DNA from: VBDM01 sp035651815
GTDB taxonomy: Bacteria; Pseudomonadota; Gammaproteobacteria; Burkholderiales; SG8-39
Assembly: GCA_035651815.1 (NCBI GenBank)
Contig: DASRFB010000092.1
Span: 1-64,000 of the forward strand
Length of the DNA stretch: 64,000 nucleotides
Direction: 5' to 3'
The notes below the pieces were generated by a model. It was not told the origin of the DNA. It worked only from the letters and a program-made list of their open reading frames with translations, and made no database searches. This document shows, piece by piece, positions 26,078 to 33,697 of this stretch. Position 1 is the first letter of the stretch; each line of letters starts with the position of its first letter. The position numbers were made by a program, and so were the translations under genes.

Positions 26078-26926
26078 ATGCGCTACACCACGCTGGTCTC
26101 CACCGAGCTCCTCGCTCGCCACCTCGACGACCCGGCCTGGGTGGTGTTCGATTGCCGCCACGATCTCGCCGATCCCGGCCGGGGTCGCCGCGAGTACGGG
26201 CAGTCCCACGTCCCGGGCGCGCGCTTCCTGCATCTCGACGACGATCTTTCGTCCCCGCGCACGGGGACGAACGGCCGGCATCCGCTCCCCGATTTCGCCG
26301 CGCTCGGACGCACGCTCGCTGGCGCCGGGGTGGCGCCCGGAGTCCAGGTCGTCGGCTACGACGCGCAGGGCGGCATGGTGGCCGCGCGCCTGTGGTGGCT
26401 GCTGCGCGGCCTCGGCCACGAGGGCGTCGCCGTGCTCGACGGCGGCTGGGGCAAATGGGTCGCGGAGAACCGCCCCGTCGGGCGCGACGTGCCCGCGCCC
26501 GTGCCGGCGCGCTGGTCTCCGGCGCGCCGTCCCGAGCACGTCGAGGCGGCGTTCGTGCGCGCGCACCTGGGGGAGGTGACGCTGATCGACGCCCGCGCGC
26601 CCGATCGCTACCGCGGGCAGAACGAGACGCTCGATCCCGTCGGCGGCCGGATCCCCGGCGCGCGCAACCGCTTCTTCCGCGACAACCTCGACGCCTCGGG
26701 CTGCTTCAAGCGCCCCGAGGCGCTGCGGCCGGAGCTCGCCGCGGCCGCCGGGGACGGCGAGGTCGTCCACTACTGCGGCTCGGGCGTCTCGGCGTGCCAC
26801 AACGTGCTCGCCATGGCGATCGCGGGCCTGCCGACGGGACGGCTCTACGCCGGGTCGTGGAGCGAGTGGTGCACCGACCCGTCGCGTCCGACGGCGTCGG
26901 GCGAGCCGCGCCTTGGGGAGCGCTAG
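26078..26926 (+). CDS. Two-domain sulfurtransferase (rhodanese / 3-mercaptopyruvate sulfurtransferase type)
   Basis: A 282-residue protein of two tandem rhodanese domains. The N-terminal domain contains WVVFDCRHDLADP and GYDAQGGMVAARLWW. The C-terminal one carries the active Cys in HYCGSGVSACHN (about Cys230), preceded by the LIDARAPDRYRG motif. The active-site loop CGSGVS is closer to mercaptopyruvate sulfurtransferases than to classical rhodaneses (CRKGVT). It is followed by a translationally coupled DUF2784 gene. Confidence 0.92.
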   Translation: MRYTTLVSTELLARHLDDPAWVVFDCRHDLADPGRGRREYGQSHVPGARFLHLDDDLSSPRTGTNGRHPLPDFAALGRTLAGAGVAPGVQVVGYDAQGGMVAARLWWLLRGLGHEGVAVLDGGWGKWVAENRPVGRDVPAPVPARWSPARRPEHVEAAFVRAHLGEVTLIDARAPDRYRGQNETLDPVGGRIPGARNRFFRDNLDASGCFKRPEALRPELAAAAGDGEVVHYCGSGVSACHNVLAMAIAGLPTGRLYAGSWSEWCTDPSRPTASGEPRLGER

Positions 26927-27327
26927 TGCCGGCCGGGCTCCCGGCCGACCTCGTCCTGGTCGTCCACGCCCTGTTCGTGCTCTTCGTCGTCGGCGGCCTC
27001 GCCGCCGTTATCGTCGGAGCCCGACGCTGGCCCTGGGTGAGGCACCGCGCGTTCCGGCTCGCGCATCTCGGCGCGATCGCGTTCGTCGCCGCCGAGTCGC
27101 TGCTCGGCATCGCGTGTCCGCTCACCGTCTGGGAGGACGCGCTGCGCGGCGGCGGGCCCGCGCGCAGCTTCGTCGGCCGGTGGGTGGCGCGGCTGCTCTA
27201 CTACGATCTGCCCGACTGGATGTTCACCGTGGCTTACTGCGCGTTCGCGGCCGCCGTCGTCTGGGCCTGGCGCAAGGTTCCGCCGAGGGCAAAGTCCGCA
27301 GCCGGCCCCGGGCCCCAGCGGTTATGA
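26926..27327 (+). CDS. DUF2784-type small membrane protein
   Basis: A 133-residue protein with four predicted transmembrane segments starting at a GTG that overlaps the rhodanese stop codon (TAGTG). A TTGGGGAG ribosome-binding site lies seven bases upstream. LVLVVHALFVLFVVGG at the N-terminus, the CPLTVWEDALR motif near residue 64 and the YYDLP motif match DUF2784. Function is unknown. The coupling suggests co-translation with the sulfurtransferase. Confidence 0.8.
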   Translation: MPAGLPADLVLVVHALFVLFVVGGLAAVIVGARRWPWVRHRAFRLAHLGAIAFVAAESLLGIACPLTVWEDALRGGGPARSFVGRWVARLLYYDLPDWMFTVAYCAFAAAVVWAWRKVPPRAKSAAGPGPQRL

Positions 27328-27340
27328 TCGCGCACCGCCC

Positions 27341-28582
27341 ATGAGAGTGCTCCTCATCGAAGACTCCGAGGCCGACCGCGCGAGGATCGTGGCGCAGCTG
27401 CGCGAGGCCATGCCCGAGGCGCAGGTCGAGCAGTGGCCGGCGTGCGAGCGCGGCCGCCCGCCGCGCGACTTCTACTGGCGCCGCTATGACGCGCTGCTCC
27501 TGTCCGATGCCCCGTGCGGCGAGGACGGTCTCGACTGGCTGCGCGGCTTCCACGCCGCGAGCTCGGACCTGCCGCCGACGCTCATCCTCGCCGGCGCGGG
27601 CGGCGAGGACCACGCGGTGCGCGCTGTCAAGGCGGGCGCCGCCGATTTCCTGCGCAAGGCGGAGATCACCGGGACGCGGCTCGCGATCGCCCTGCGCGAG
27701 GCGCTGCTCGACGTGGCCGAGGCGTACAACCCCGCGGACACGCAGACACGCTCCCAGCCGCTCGACATTTCCACGATCGGCTTGCCCGCGCGCAAGGACG
27801 CGGTGCGCGTGCGCGGCTACAAGATCCTGCGCCAGATCGGCGAAGGCGGCATGGCCAAGGTGTACCTCGCCGAGCGCGAGGAGACGCGCCTGCAGCTCGT
27901 GCTGAAGGTGCTCGACCGGACGGTGCTTAACGACGAGCAGTTCCTCGAGCGCTTTCGCCGCGAGTGCCGGATCATCTCCAAGATCCAGAACGAGCACGTC
28001 GTGGCCATCTACGACCACGGCGTCAGCGACGATTGCGCTTTCCTCGCCATGGAATACTTCGGCGGAGGCGACCTGAAGGCGCGCATCGGCCGCGGCCTCT
28101 CGTCGATGGAGGCGCTCAAGGTCCTGATGCAGCTCGCCAAGGCGCTCGACGCGGTCCACGCCGCCGGCGTGATCCACCGGGACATCAAGCCGCAGAACGT
28201 CATGTTCCGCGAAGGCAACCGCCTCGCGCTCGTCGATTTCGGGCTGGCGAAGGAGGTCGACGGCCGCAGCAGCATCACCCACGCCGGGCTCGTCCTCGCG
28301 ACGCCGCTCTACATGAGCCCGGAGCAGTACGAGCAGGCGCGTCAGGACGAGCGCAGCGACCTGTACTCGGTCGGCGTGATACTCTACGAGATGCTGACCG
28401 GCAAGCTTCCGTTCACCGCGAGCAATGCGCCGGCGCTCGCCTACCAGCACGTGAACGCGCCGGTGCCGCGGCTGCCGCAGCGGCTCGCGGGCTACCAGGG
28501 GATCGTGGACCGCCTCATGGCCAAGCGTCCCGAGGACCGGTTCCAGTCGGCGCGCGAGCTGTTCGCTTACATCGCGCATTGA
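27341..28582 (+). CDS. Hanks-type Ser/Thr protein kinase with degenerate N-terminal receiver domain
   Basis: A 413-residue cytosolic protein fusing a CheY-like domain (residues 1-125) to a eukaryotic-type kinase (about 155-413). The receiver has the acidic pocket (EDSEAD) and conserved Lys (FLRKAEI), but the phospho-acceptor position reads ALLLSDAPCGEDG, with Ser55 where Asp is expected and Asp56 displaced by one. The kinase looks active: GEGGMAKVYLAE glycine loop, Lys189, HRDIKPQN (Asp281), DFGLAKE (Asp299) and ATPLYMSPEQ. It has no transmembrane or extracellular sensor, so the receiver-like domain is the likely input. TATGAT ends 12 bases before the ATG. Confidence 0.9.
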   Translation: MRVLLIEDSEADRARIVAQLREAMPEAQVEQWPACERGRPPRDFYWRRYDALLLSDAPCGEDGLDWLRGFHAASSDLPPTLILAGAGGEDHAVRAVKAGAADFLRKAEITGTRLAIALREALLDVAEAYNPADTQTRSQPLDISTIGLPARKDAVRVRGYKILRQIGEGGMAKVYLAEREETRLQLVLKVLDRTVLNDEQFLERFRRECRIISKIQNEHVVAIYDHGVSDDCAFLAMEYFGGGDLKARIGRGLSSMEALKVLMQLAKALDAVHAAGVIHRDIKPQNVMFREGNRLALVDFGLAKEVDGRSSITHAGLVLATPLYMSPEQYEQARQDERSDLYSVGVILYEMLTGKLPFTASNAPALAYQHVNAPVPRLPQRLAGYQGIVDRLMAKRPEDRFQSARELFAYIAH

Positions 28583-28610
28583 CGTCGCCACCGAGACCGC
28601 AACTGGAGAA

Positions 28611-29405
28611 GTGAAGCAATACCTCGATCTGATGCGCCAGGTGCTCGAGCACGGGCACGAGAAGAGCGACCGCACCGGGACCGGCACGCTGTCGATTTTC
28701 GGCTGGCAGATGCGCTTCGACCTGGCGGCGGGGTTTCCGCTGGTGACCACGAAGAAGGTCCACCTGAAGTCGATCATCTACGAGCTGCTGTGGTTCCTGC
28801 GCGGCGACACCAACGTGCGCTGGCTGCAGCAGCACGGCGTCACCATCTGGGACGAATGGGCCGACGACAACGGCGACCTCGGGCCGGTGTACGGATCGCA
28901 GTGGCGAAGCTGGCCGGGCCCGCGGGGCGGAAAGATCGACCAGATCGCCCAGGTCGTCGATTCGATCCGGAAGCGGCCGGACTCGCGCAGGCACATGGTC
29001 ACCGCGTGGAACCCGGCGGAAATCCCCGATATGAAGCTGCCGCCGTGTCACGCCTTGTTCCAGTTCTACGTCGCCGACGGGGCCCTGTCGTGCCAGCTCT
29101 ACCAAAGGAGCGCCGACGTCTTCCTCGGCGTGCCCTTCAACATCGCGTCGTACGCGCTGCTCACGATGATGGTCGCTCAGGTGTGCGGGCTCAGGGCGCA
29201 CGAGTTCGTGCACACCTTCGGCGACGCGCACCTGTACCTGAACCATCTCGACCAGGCGCGCGAGCAGCTCTCGCGCGAGCCGCGCCCGCTCCCGCGCATG
29301 CGGCTCGACCCGGCGGTGAAGGACCTCTTCGGCTTCCGCTACGAGGACTTCACGCTCGCAGGCTACGACCCGCACCCGGCGATCAAGGCGCCGATCGCGG
29401 TATAG
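28611..29405 (+). CDS. thyA: Thymidylate synthase
   Basis: It methylates dUMP to dTMP using methylene-tetrahydrofolate. At 264 residues it is the E. coli ThyA length. It starts at a GTG (MKQYLDLMRQVLEHG), with GGAG only two bases upstream, unusually close. The catalytic Cys is in KLPPCHALFQFYV (about Cys146), and RSADVFLGVPFNIASYA is the folate/dUMP site. folA, the partner dihydrofolate reductase gene, lies 4.3 kb downstream. Confidence 0.97.
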   Translation: MKQYLDLMRQVLEHGHEKSDRTGTGTLSIFGWQMRFDLAAGFPLVTTKKVHLKSIIYELLWFLRGDTNVRWLQQHGVTIWDEWADDNGDLGPVYGSQWRSWPGPRGGKIDQIAQVVDSIRKRPDSRRHMVTAWNPAEIPDMKLPPCHALFQFYVADGALSCQLYQRSADVFLGVPFNIASYALLTMMVAQVCGLRAHEFVHTFGDAHLYLNHLDQAREQLSREPRPLPRMRLDPAVKDLFGFRYEDFTLAGYDPHPAIKAPIAV

Positions 29406-29423
29406 AGCCTCGGGGATGCGTTC

Positions 29424-29447
29424 CCCGCCCGGCTCGCGCCGGGCGGG
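29424..29447. terminator. Perfect 10-bp GC hairpin after thyA
   Basis: CCCGCCCGGC and GCCGGGCGGG flank a TCGC loop, starting 19 bases after the thyA stop. It lacks a U-tract, so it would act as an mRNA 3'-end stabiliser or bidirectional pause rather than a classical terminator. Confidence 0.55.
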
Positions 29448-29463
29448 TCCCGCTGCATTGATA

Positions 29464-29485
29464 CCCGCCGCCGCGAGGCGGCGGG
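29464..29485. terminator. Perfect 9-bp GC hairpin with GCGA tetraloop
   Basis: CCCGCCGCC and GGCGGCGGG flank GCGA, a stable GNRA-type tetraloop on the plus strand. It is the second of two tandem hairpins between thyA and the convergent glycine-zipper gene. Confidence 0.5.
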
Positions 29486-29553
29486 CAGAGCACCGACGTG
29501 GCCGAGCAAGGGAGGGATTGCCCGACCGGCCGGGTAAGACGGTCCTCTCGTCC

Positions 29554-30081
29554 TTACGACTTCTCCGCGCGCAACGCGCCCTGCACGAGGCGCACCTTGT
29601 CGCCCACGGCGAAAGCCGGCGCGGCGGCCTGCGAAACGGTGCGGAATGAGCCGTCGTTCATCTTCACGGTCACGCGGTAGACGATGTGCTTCTTCACGTT
29701 CTTCTCGATCTCGTGCCCCGCGTAGGCCCCGCCGGCCGCGCCGAGCACCGTCATCGCGTCCTGGCCGCGGCCGTTGCCCATCTGATGGCCGACCACGGCG
29801 CCGGTGATGCCGCCGGCGACCGCGCCCAGGCCCGTCGCCTCGCCCTTCACCTCCACCTCGCGAATCGATTCCACGGTGCCGCAGCTCGGGCACGCGACCG
29901 CTTTCGCTGCCACCGTCGCCGGCGCGACCTCGGCGCCCTTCTGCGACATCGCGCCGGGCAGCATGCCGGTCATCGCGGCGATGCCCACCAGGCTGAAGAT
30001 CATCACGGATACCGCGGCGCCCGCGACCAGCGGGCTCAGCCGGCGGTGTCCGCCCATCGTTCCGTTCTCGGCGCTCATCAT
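29554..30081 (-). CDS. Glycine-zipper 2TM-domain envelope protein
   Basis: A 175-residue protein with one N-terminal transmembrane helix or uncleaved signal anchor (about residues 17-42), a short linker with an ACPSCG cysteine pair, and a Gly-zipper region (about 83-127: GLGAVAGGITGAVVGHQMG and VLGAAGGAYAGHEIEKN) related to the 2TM glycine-zipper domain of SlyB/OsmB/Rcs-linked proteins. The C-terminal VYRVTVKMNDGSFRTV is the usual beta tail. The first or second Met may be used. A near-consensus sigma-54 promoter lies about 100 bases upstream and the sigma-54 activator gene glrR is the next gene, so it is a probable GlrR target and envelope-stress gene. Confidence 0.87.
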   Translation of the reverse strand: MMSAENGTMGGHRRLSPLVAGAAVSVMIFSLVGIAAMTGMLPGAMSQKGAEVAPATVAAKAVACPSCGTVESIREVEVKGEATGLGAVAGGITGAVVGHQMGNGRGQDAMTVLGAAGGAYAGHEIEKNVKKHIVYRVTVKMNDGSFRTVSQAAAPAFAVGDKVRLVQGALRAEKS

Positions 30082-30182
30082 CTTTGCCGCCTATTCGCCA
30101 AGTCTTGTGCTGCGAGGTTTCACGGTGCTGCTTCCTTTCCCTGAGTCGAGGTGGCTCTTTTGGGCCAAGTTGCGGAAGCATT

Positions 30183-30198
30183 GGCAAGGGACGTGCCA
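30183..30198 (-). promoter_or_regulatory. Sigma-54 promoter of the glycine-zipper gene
   Basis: On the minus strand the sequence is TGGCACG-TCCC-TTGCC, matching the -24/-12 consensus TGGCACG-N4-TTGCW at all fixed positions but the last. Transcription would start near 30172, giving a leader of about 90 bases before the gene at 30081. Confidence 0.8.
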
Positions 30199-30263
30199 GT
30201 TGCGCTTTTTTCAATCGATTCAGTCGAATGAAGGCAGCGGACCGCGCGCGCGCGGGCGCCGAA

Positions 30264-30281
30264 TGTCGTCCCCGCGCGACG
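30264..30281. promoter_or_regulatory. Candidate GlrR binding site 2 (TGTC-N10-GACG)
   Basis: TGTC, ten bases, then GACG: the same spacing as the perfect site at 30329-30346 with one mismatch. It lies about 100 bases upstream of the predicted sigma-54 start. The two sites are 65 bases apart, about six helical turns. Confidence 0.45.
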
Positions 30282-30328
30282 CGCGCGCGGCGCCCCCGAC
30301 GAAGGGCATGAGCGAAAAGATTATTTCC

Positions 30329-30346
30329 TGTCGCCGGCAGGCGACA
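30329..30346. promoter_or_regulatory. Candidate GlrR binding site 1 (TGTC-N10-GACA inverted repeat)
   Basis: A perfect inverted repeat CTGTCGCC/GGCGACAG (30328-30347) around GGCA. It sits between the glrR stop and the sigma-54 promoter, about 165 bases upstream of the predicted start, the right place for an enhancer-binding site. TGTC/GACA is the half-site type described for E. coli GlrR (QseF); the exact spacing there should be compared. It might also form a hairpin in the glrR 3' end. Confidence 0.6.
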
Positions 30347-30362
30347 GCAAGGCCGCAAAACG

Positions 30363-31715
30363 CTATTTCTCGGGCTTGAACATGCGCGGCTCGAGGCGGT
30401 GACGCTCGAGCAGCTTGTAGAACTCCGTGCGGTTGCGGTGCGCGAGCTTCGCGGCCTGGGTGACGTTGCCGCGCGTCATCCGCAGGATGCGCACCAGGTA
30501 CTCCTGCTCGAAGCCGCGCCTCGCCTCCTCGAGCGAAGCGAGCGGCTTGGGCTCCTCGCGCAGCGCCTGCTGCACGAGCGAGGCCGGCACGATGCGCGAG
30601 GACGACAGCGCGACCACCTGCTCCACCAGGTTGAGCAGCTGGCGCACGTTGCCCGGCCACGGCGCCGCGATGAGGAGCTCGAGCGCGTCGGGCGCGAAGG
30701 CCTGCACCTCCTTGCCGTAGCGCTCGGCGGTCGCGCGCAGGAAGTGCGTCGCGAGCGGCACGACGTCCTCGCGCCGCTCGGCGAGCGGCGGCAGCGACAC
30801 CGAGACCACGTTCAGCCGGTAATACAGGTCCTCGCGGAACTGGTTCTGCTTGAGCTGCGCGTCGATGTCGCGGTGAGTGGCCGAGATGATCCGCACGTCG
30901 ACGGGAACGGACTGCGTCGCGCCGACGGGCCGCACCTCGCCGTCCTGCAGCACCCGCAGCAGCTTCGCCTGCAGCGGCAGCGGCATGTCGCCGATCTCGT
31001 CCAGGAAGAGCGTCCCGCCGTCCGCGGTCGGGAAAAGTCCCTTGTGGTCGTACATCGCGCCCGTGAACGAGCCCTTGCGATGGCCGAAGAGCTCCGACTC
31101 GAGCAGGTTCTCGGGGATCGCCGCGCAGTTGACCGCGACGAACGGCTTGTCGGCGCGCTTGCTCGCGCGGTGTATGGCGCGCGCGAGCAGCTCCTTGCCG
31201 GTCCCGCTCGCGCCGCGGATGAAGACGCTCGCGTCGGACTGCGCGACGAGGCGCGCCTGGCGCAGCGTCTCCTCGACCGCGGAGCTGCGCGTGATGAATT
31301 CGCCCAGCCAGTCGCGGTCGCCGCCCGCCGCGGCGCCCGCGCCGACGCCGGAGACCCGCAGCGCCTGCTCGACCTGCTCGAGCAGGAGCTTGCCGTCGAA
31401 CGGCTTCGGCAGAAAGCCGAACACGCCGCGCTGCGTCGCGGCGACGGCGTCCGGAATCGTGCCGTGCGCGGTGAGCAGGATCACGGGCAGCGTCGGCGCC
31501 TGCTTGCGGATCTCCTCGAACAGCGCCATGCCGTCCATGCCGCTCATCTTCAGGTCGGTCACCACGACCTGCGGTCGCGACACGGCGAAGGCGGCGAGCG
31601 CCTTCTCGGCGCTGTCCACCGCCACGACGCTGTAGCCGGCGCCCGTCAGGCGCATGGACACGAGCCGCAGGATGTCGGCATCGTCGTCGACCAGCAGGAT
31701 GGACGGTTTGCTCAT
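30363..31715 (-). CDS. glrR: Sigma-54-dependent response regulator GlrR (QseF)
   Basis: A 450-residue NtrC-family activator. The receiver domain (1-120) has DDD at residues 10-12 and the phospho-acceptor in VVTDLKMSGMDG (Asp54). The AAA+ domain has GASGTGKELLARAIH and the sigma-54 contact loop as GSFTGA, a common variant of GAFTGA. The C-terminal Fis-type helix-turn-helix is GNVTQAAKLAHRNRTEFYKLL, typical of GlrR. Its ATG overlaps the stop of the QseG-like gene. It is expected to be phosphorylated by GlrK and to activate the sigma-54 promoter at 30183-30198. Confidence 0.93.
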   Translation of the reverse strand: MSKPSILLVDDDADILRLVSMRLTGAGYSVVAVDSAEKALAAFAVSRPQVVVTDLKMSGMDGMALFEEIRKQAPTLPVILLTAHGTIPDAVAATQRGVFGFLPKPFDGKLLLEQVEQALRVSGVGAGAAAGGDRDWLGEFITRSSAVEETLRQARLVAQSDASVFIRGASGTGKELLARAIHRASKRADKPFVAVNCAAIPENLLESELFGHRKGSFTGAMYDHKGLFPTADGGTLFLDEIGDMPLPLQAKLLRVLQDGEVRPVGATQSVPVDVRIISATHRDIDAQLKQNQFREDLYYRLNVVSVSLPPLAERREDVVPLATHFLRATAERYGKEVQAFAPDALELLIAAPWPGNVRQLLNLVEQVVALSSSRIVPASLVQQALREEPKPLASLEEARRGFEQEYLVRILRMTRGNVTQAAKLAHRNRTEFYKLLERHRLEPRMFKPEK

Positions 31716-32200
31716 TTTTGCTTTCCTCTTTCGATGATACTGCGCTCGATCGCGCGCAGCGCGTCGAGCTGTTCCTTCATTTGCGCCGACTGCTCGCGCA
31801 GCAGCGCCGAGCGCCGCTGCTCGCGTATGCGCTCGCCCAGGTCGGCGTGGACCAGCGCGGCGAACTGCCGCAACGGCGCGGCCTTTGCGGTCCCGCCGCC
31901 CGACGCGAGCGGCTCGAGCAGCGTGAGCGCCCGGGCCTCGTCCGTAAACGGCGTGCCGGGCAGCGACAGCAGGAGCGCCAGCCGGATCCGCGACACGGGG
32001 CTGCGGTCCTTGCTGAAGCTCTGGGTCGCGGCGTTCATGTCCTTCTTCTGATCGTCGGCCTGCAGCCCGGCGAACCGGTTCGCCTGCGCGATCAATGACG
32101 TGACGTCCCGGGACTCGAAGTCATCCGACAGCGGCAAGGGCAGATGGTTGCACGCGGCCACCAGGACGCACACCACCCCGAGCGCGAGTAGATTCTTCAT
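31712..32200 (-). CDS. QseG-like outer-membrane lipoprotein of the GlrK/GlrR system
   Basis: A 162-residue lipoprotein. The ATG at 32200 gives a signal peptide ending in a lipobox, LVAAC (Cys17); an in-frame start at 32227 is less likely. The mature part is helical with a Glu/Arg-rich C-terminal coiled coil (REQSAQMKEQLDALRAIERS). Similarity to QseG is low, and the assignment rests mainly on position: it lies between glrK and glrR with a four-base overlap and a four-base gap, as in enterobacteria. In E. coli QseG contacts the sensor domain of GlrK. Confidence 0.75.
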   Translation of the reverse strand: MKNLLALGVVCVLVAACNHLPLPLSDDFESRDVTSLIAQANRFAGLQADDQKKDMNAATQSFSKDRSPVSRIRLALLLSLPGTPFTDEARALTLLEPLASGGGTAKAAPLRQFAALVHADLGERIREQRRSALLREQSAQMKEQLDALRAIERSIIERGKQK

Positions 32201-32204
32201 CGAC

Positions 32205-33653
32205 CTAAGTCGTCGGCAAGCTGACACGGAAGTGACCCCCGGCGGTCCCGTCGTTTACCACTTCGATTCGGCCGGAGTGCGCGGATACGAGCTCTTTCGC
32301 GATGGCGAGACCGAGACCGCTGCCCTGGACGCGACCGTGGTGCCCGTGCTCGCCGCGGAAGAACCAGTCGAAGATCCGTCCGTGGTCGTCGGCCGGGATC
32401 CCGGGGCCGGTGTCCGAGACGTCCAGGACGACGCTCTCGTGCTCGCGCCTCAACGCGAGCGTTATCGTACCGCCGTCCGGAGAATATTTCACGGCGTTCG
32501 AGACGAGATTGTCCACTACGACACGCAGCTTCTCGCCGTCCCCGTGCAGCATGACCGGCTCCAGGTGCAGCTGCGTGCGGATGCCGCGCCGCGCCGCCGC
32601 GAGGCGGTGATCCTCGACCACGCGCCGGATCACGCCGTCGAGGCGCACCGGCGCGAACTCCAGCCGCGCCACGCTCTCCTGCGCGCGCTGGTAGTCGAGC
32701 AGCTCCTCGATCAGCTCCTGCAGCTGCAGGCTCTTCTGCCGCAGGATACCGGCGATCTCGAGCTGCTGCTCGGTGAGGCGGCCGGTCGCGCCGTCGGCGA
32801 GCAGCTCCGAGCCCTCGCGCAGCGACGTGAGCGGGGTCTTCAGCTCGTGCGAGACCTGCCGCAGGAACAGGCGCTGCTGCTGCTCGAGCTCGGCGAGACG
32901 CTGGCGCAGCCAGTCGAGGCGCTTGCCGAGGTACTCGAGGTCCTCGGGGCCCTTCACGCGGATGTCGCCGGCGAACTGGCCGGCGCCGAGTCGCCGGATG
33001 GCGTGGTCGAGCTGCTGGATCGGGCGCGCGATGAGGAAGGTCACGCCGATCGCGATCAGCACTCCCACCGGGATGGTGGCGATGAGCTGCCACCACAGGA
33101 TGCGCTGCGCGTGCGCGCCCGTCTCGCGCATGCGCTCGAGCTCCCGGTCGATCAGCTTGTTGCTGACGTCGAGCACGCCGCGCGCCAGATCGGACAGCGA
33201 CACGTAGCCCTCGATCAGCGCCGCGCTCTCGCGCGGGCGCAGCGGCGTCCTGACGAGCATGTCGTACAGCTCCTGCTCCTTGTCGATGGTGCGGTTGAGC
33301 TCCTGCAGCTGCACCTCGTCGAGGGGCAGCAGCGACAGCTCGCTGGTCGTGGATTTGAACCCGCCGCGCAGCTGCCGGTAGTCGTCGATCAGCCCGCCGT
33401 CGCCGAGCACCAGATACTGGCGCACGACCCGCTCCAGCCCGGTCACCTGCTCCATGAGCTGGCGGCTCGCGCGGCCGGCCTGCGCCGCCTGAGCGACGGC
33501 GCTCTGGCTCTGGTCCGCCAGCCGATCCACGTACACCGCGGCGTTCACGAAGGCGACGATCAGGGGCAGCACCACCGCGCCGAACGCGAACAACAACAGC
33601 TTGAGGAAGGACTTGGGGTAGTAGCGCTGCGGGAAGTCGAGCGCGACTTTCAT
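32205..33653 (-). CDS. glrK: Sensor histidine kinase GlrK (QseE)
   Basis: A membrane histidine kinase of 482 residues (485 if the Met at 33662 is used). It has TM1 at about 15-37, a mostly helical periplasmic domain, TM2 (QLIATIPVGVLIAIGVTFLI), a HAMP domain, the phospho-acceptor in RQVSHELKTPLTSLREG, and the ATPase motifs NLVSNAVKYSPDGG, DTGPGIPAD and GSGLGLAIAKELV. It is the first gene of glrK-qseG-glrR. A TATAAT ends seven bases before the ATG at 33653, so the transcript is probably leaderless. Confidence 0.92.
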   Translation of the reverse strand: MKVALDFPQRYYPKSFLKLLLFAFGAVVLPLIVAFVNAAVYVDRLADQSQSAVAQAAQAGRASRQLMEQVTGLERVVRQYLVLGDGGLIDDYRQLRGGFKSTTSELSLLPLDEVQLQELNRTIDKEQELYDMLVRTPLRPRESAALIEGYVSLSDLARGVLDVSNKLIDRELERMRETGAHAQRILWWQLIATIPVGVLIAIGVTFLIARPIQQLDHAIRRLGAGQFAGDIRVKGPEDLEYLGKRLDWLRQRLAELEQQQRLFLRQVSHELKTPLTSLREGSELLADGATGRLTEQQLEIAGILRQKSLQLQELIEELLDYQRAQESVARLEFAPVRLDGVIRRVVEDHRLAAARRGIRTQLHLEPVMLHGDGEKLRVVVDNLVSNAVKYSPDGGTITLALRREHESVVLDVSDTGPGIPADDHGRIFDWFFRGEHGHHGRVQGSGLGLAIAKELVSAHSGRIEVVNDGTAGGHFRVSLPTT

Positions 33654-33660
33654 CGCGGTC

Positions 33661-33668
33661 ATTATAAT
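33661..33668. promoter_or_regulatory. Overlapping divergent -10 boxes (ATTATAAT) for glrK and folA
   Basis: The octamer ATTATAAT contains TATAAT on both strands, offset by two bases: 33661-33666 for the minus strand (glrK, seven bases to the start) and 33663-33668 for the plus strand (folA, 29 bases to the GTG). RNA polymerase bound one way would block the other. Confidence 0.5.
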
Positions 33669-33697
33669 GCCAGGCGTTTTCCGCCCGCCGCCGCGCC

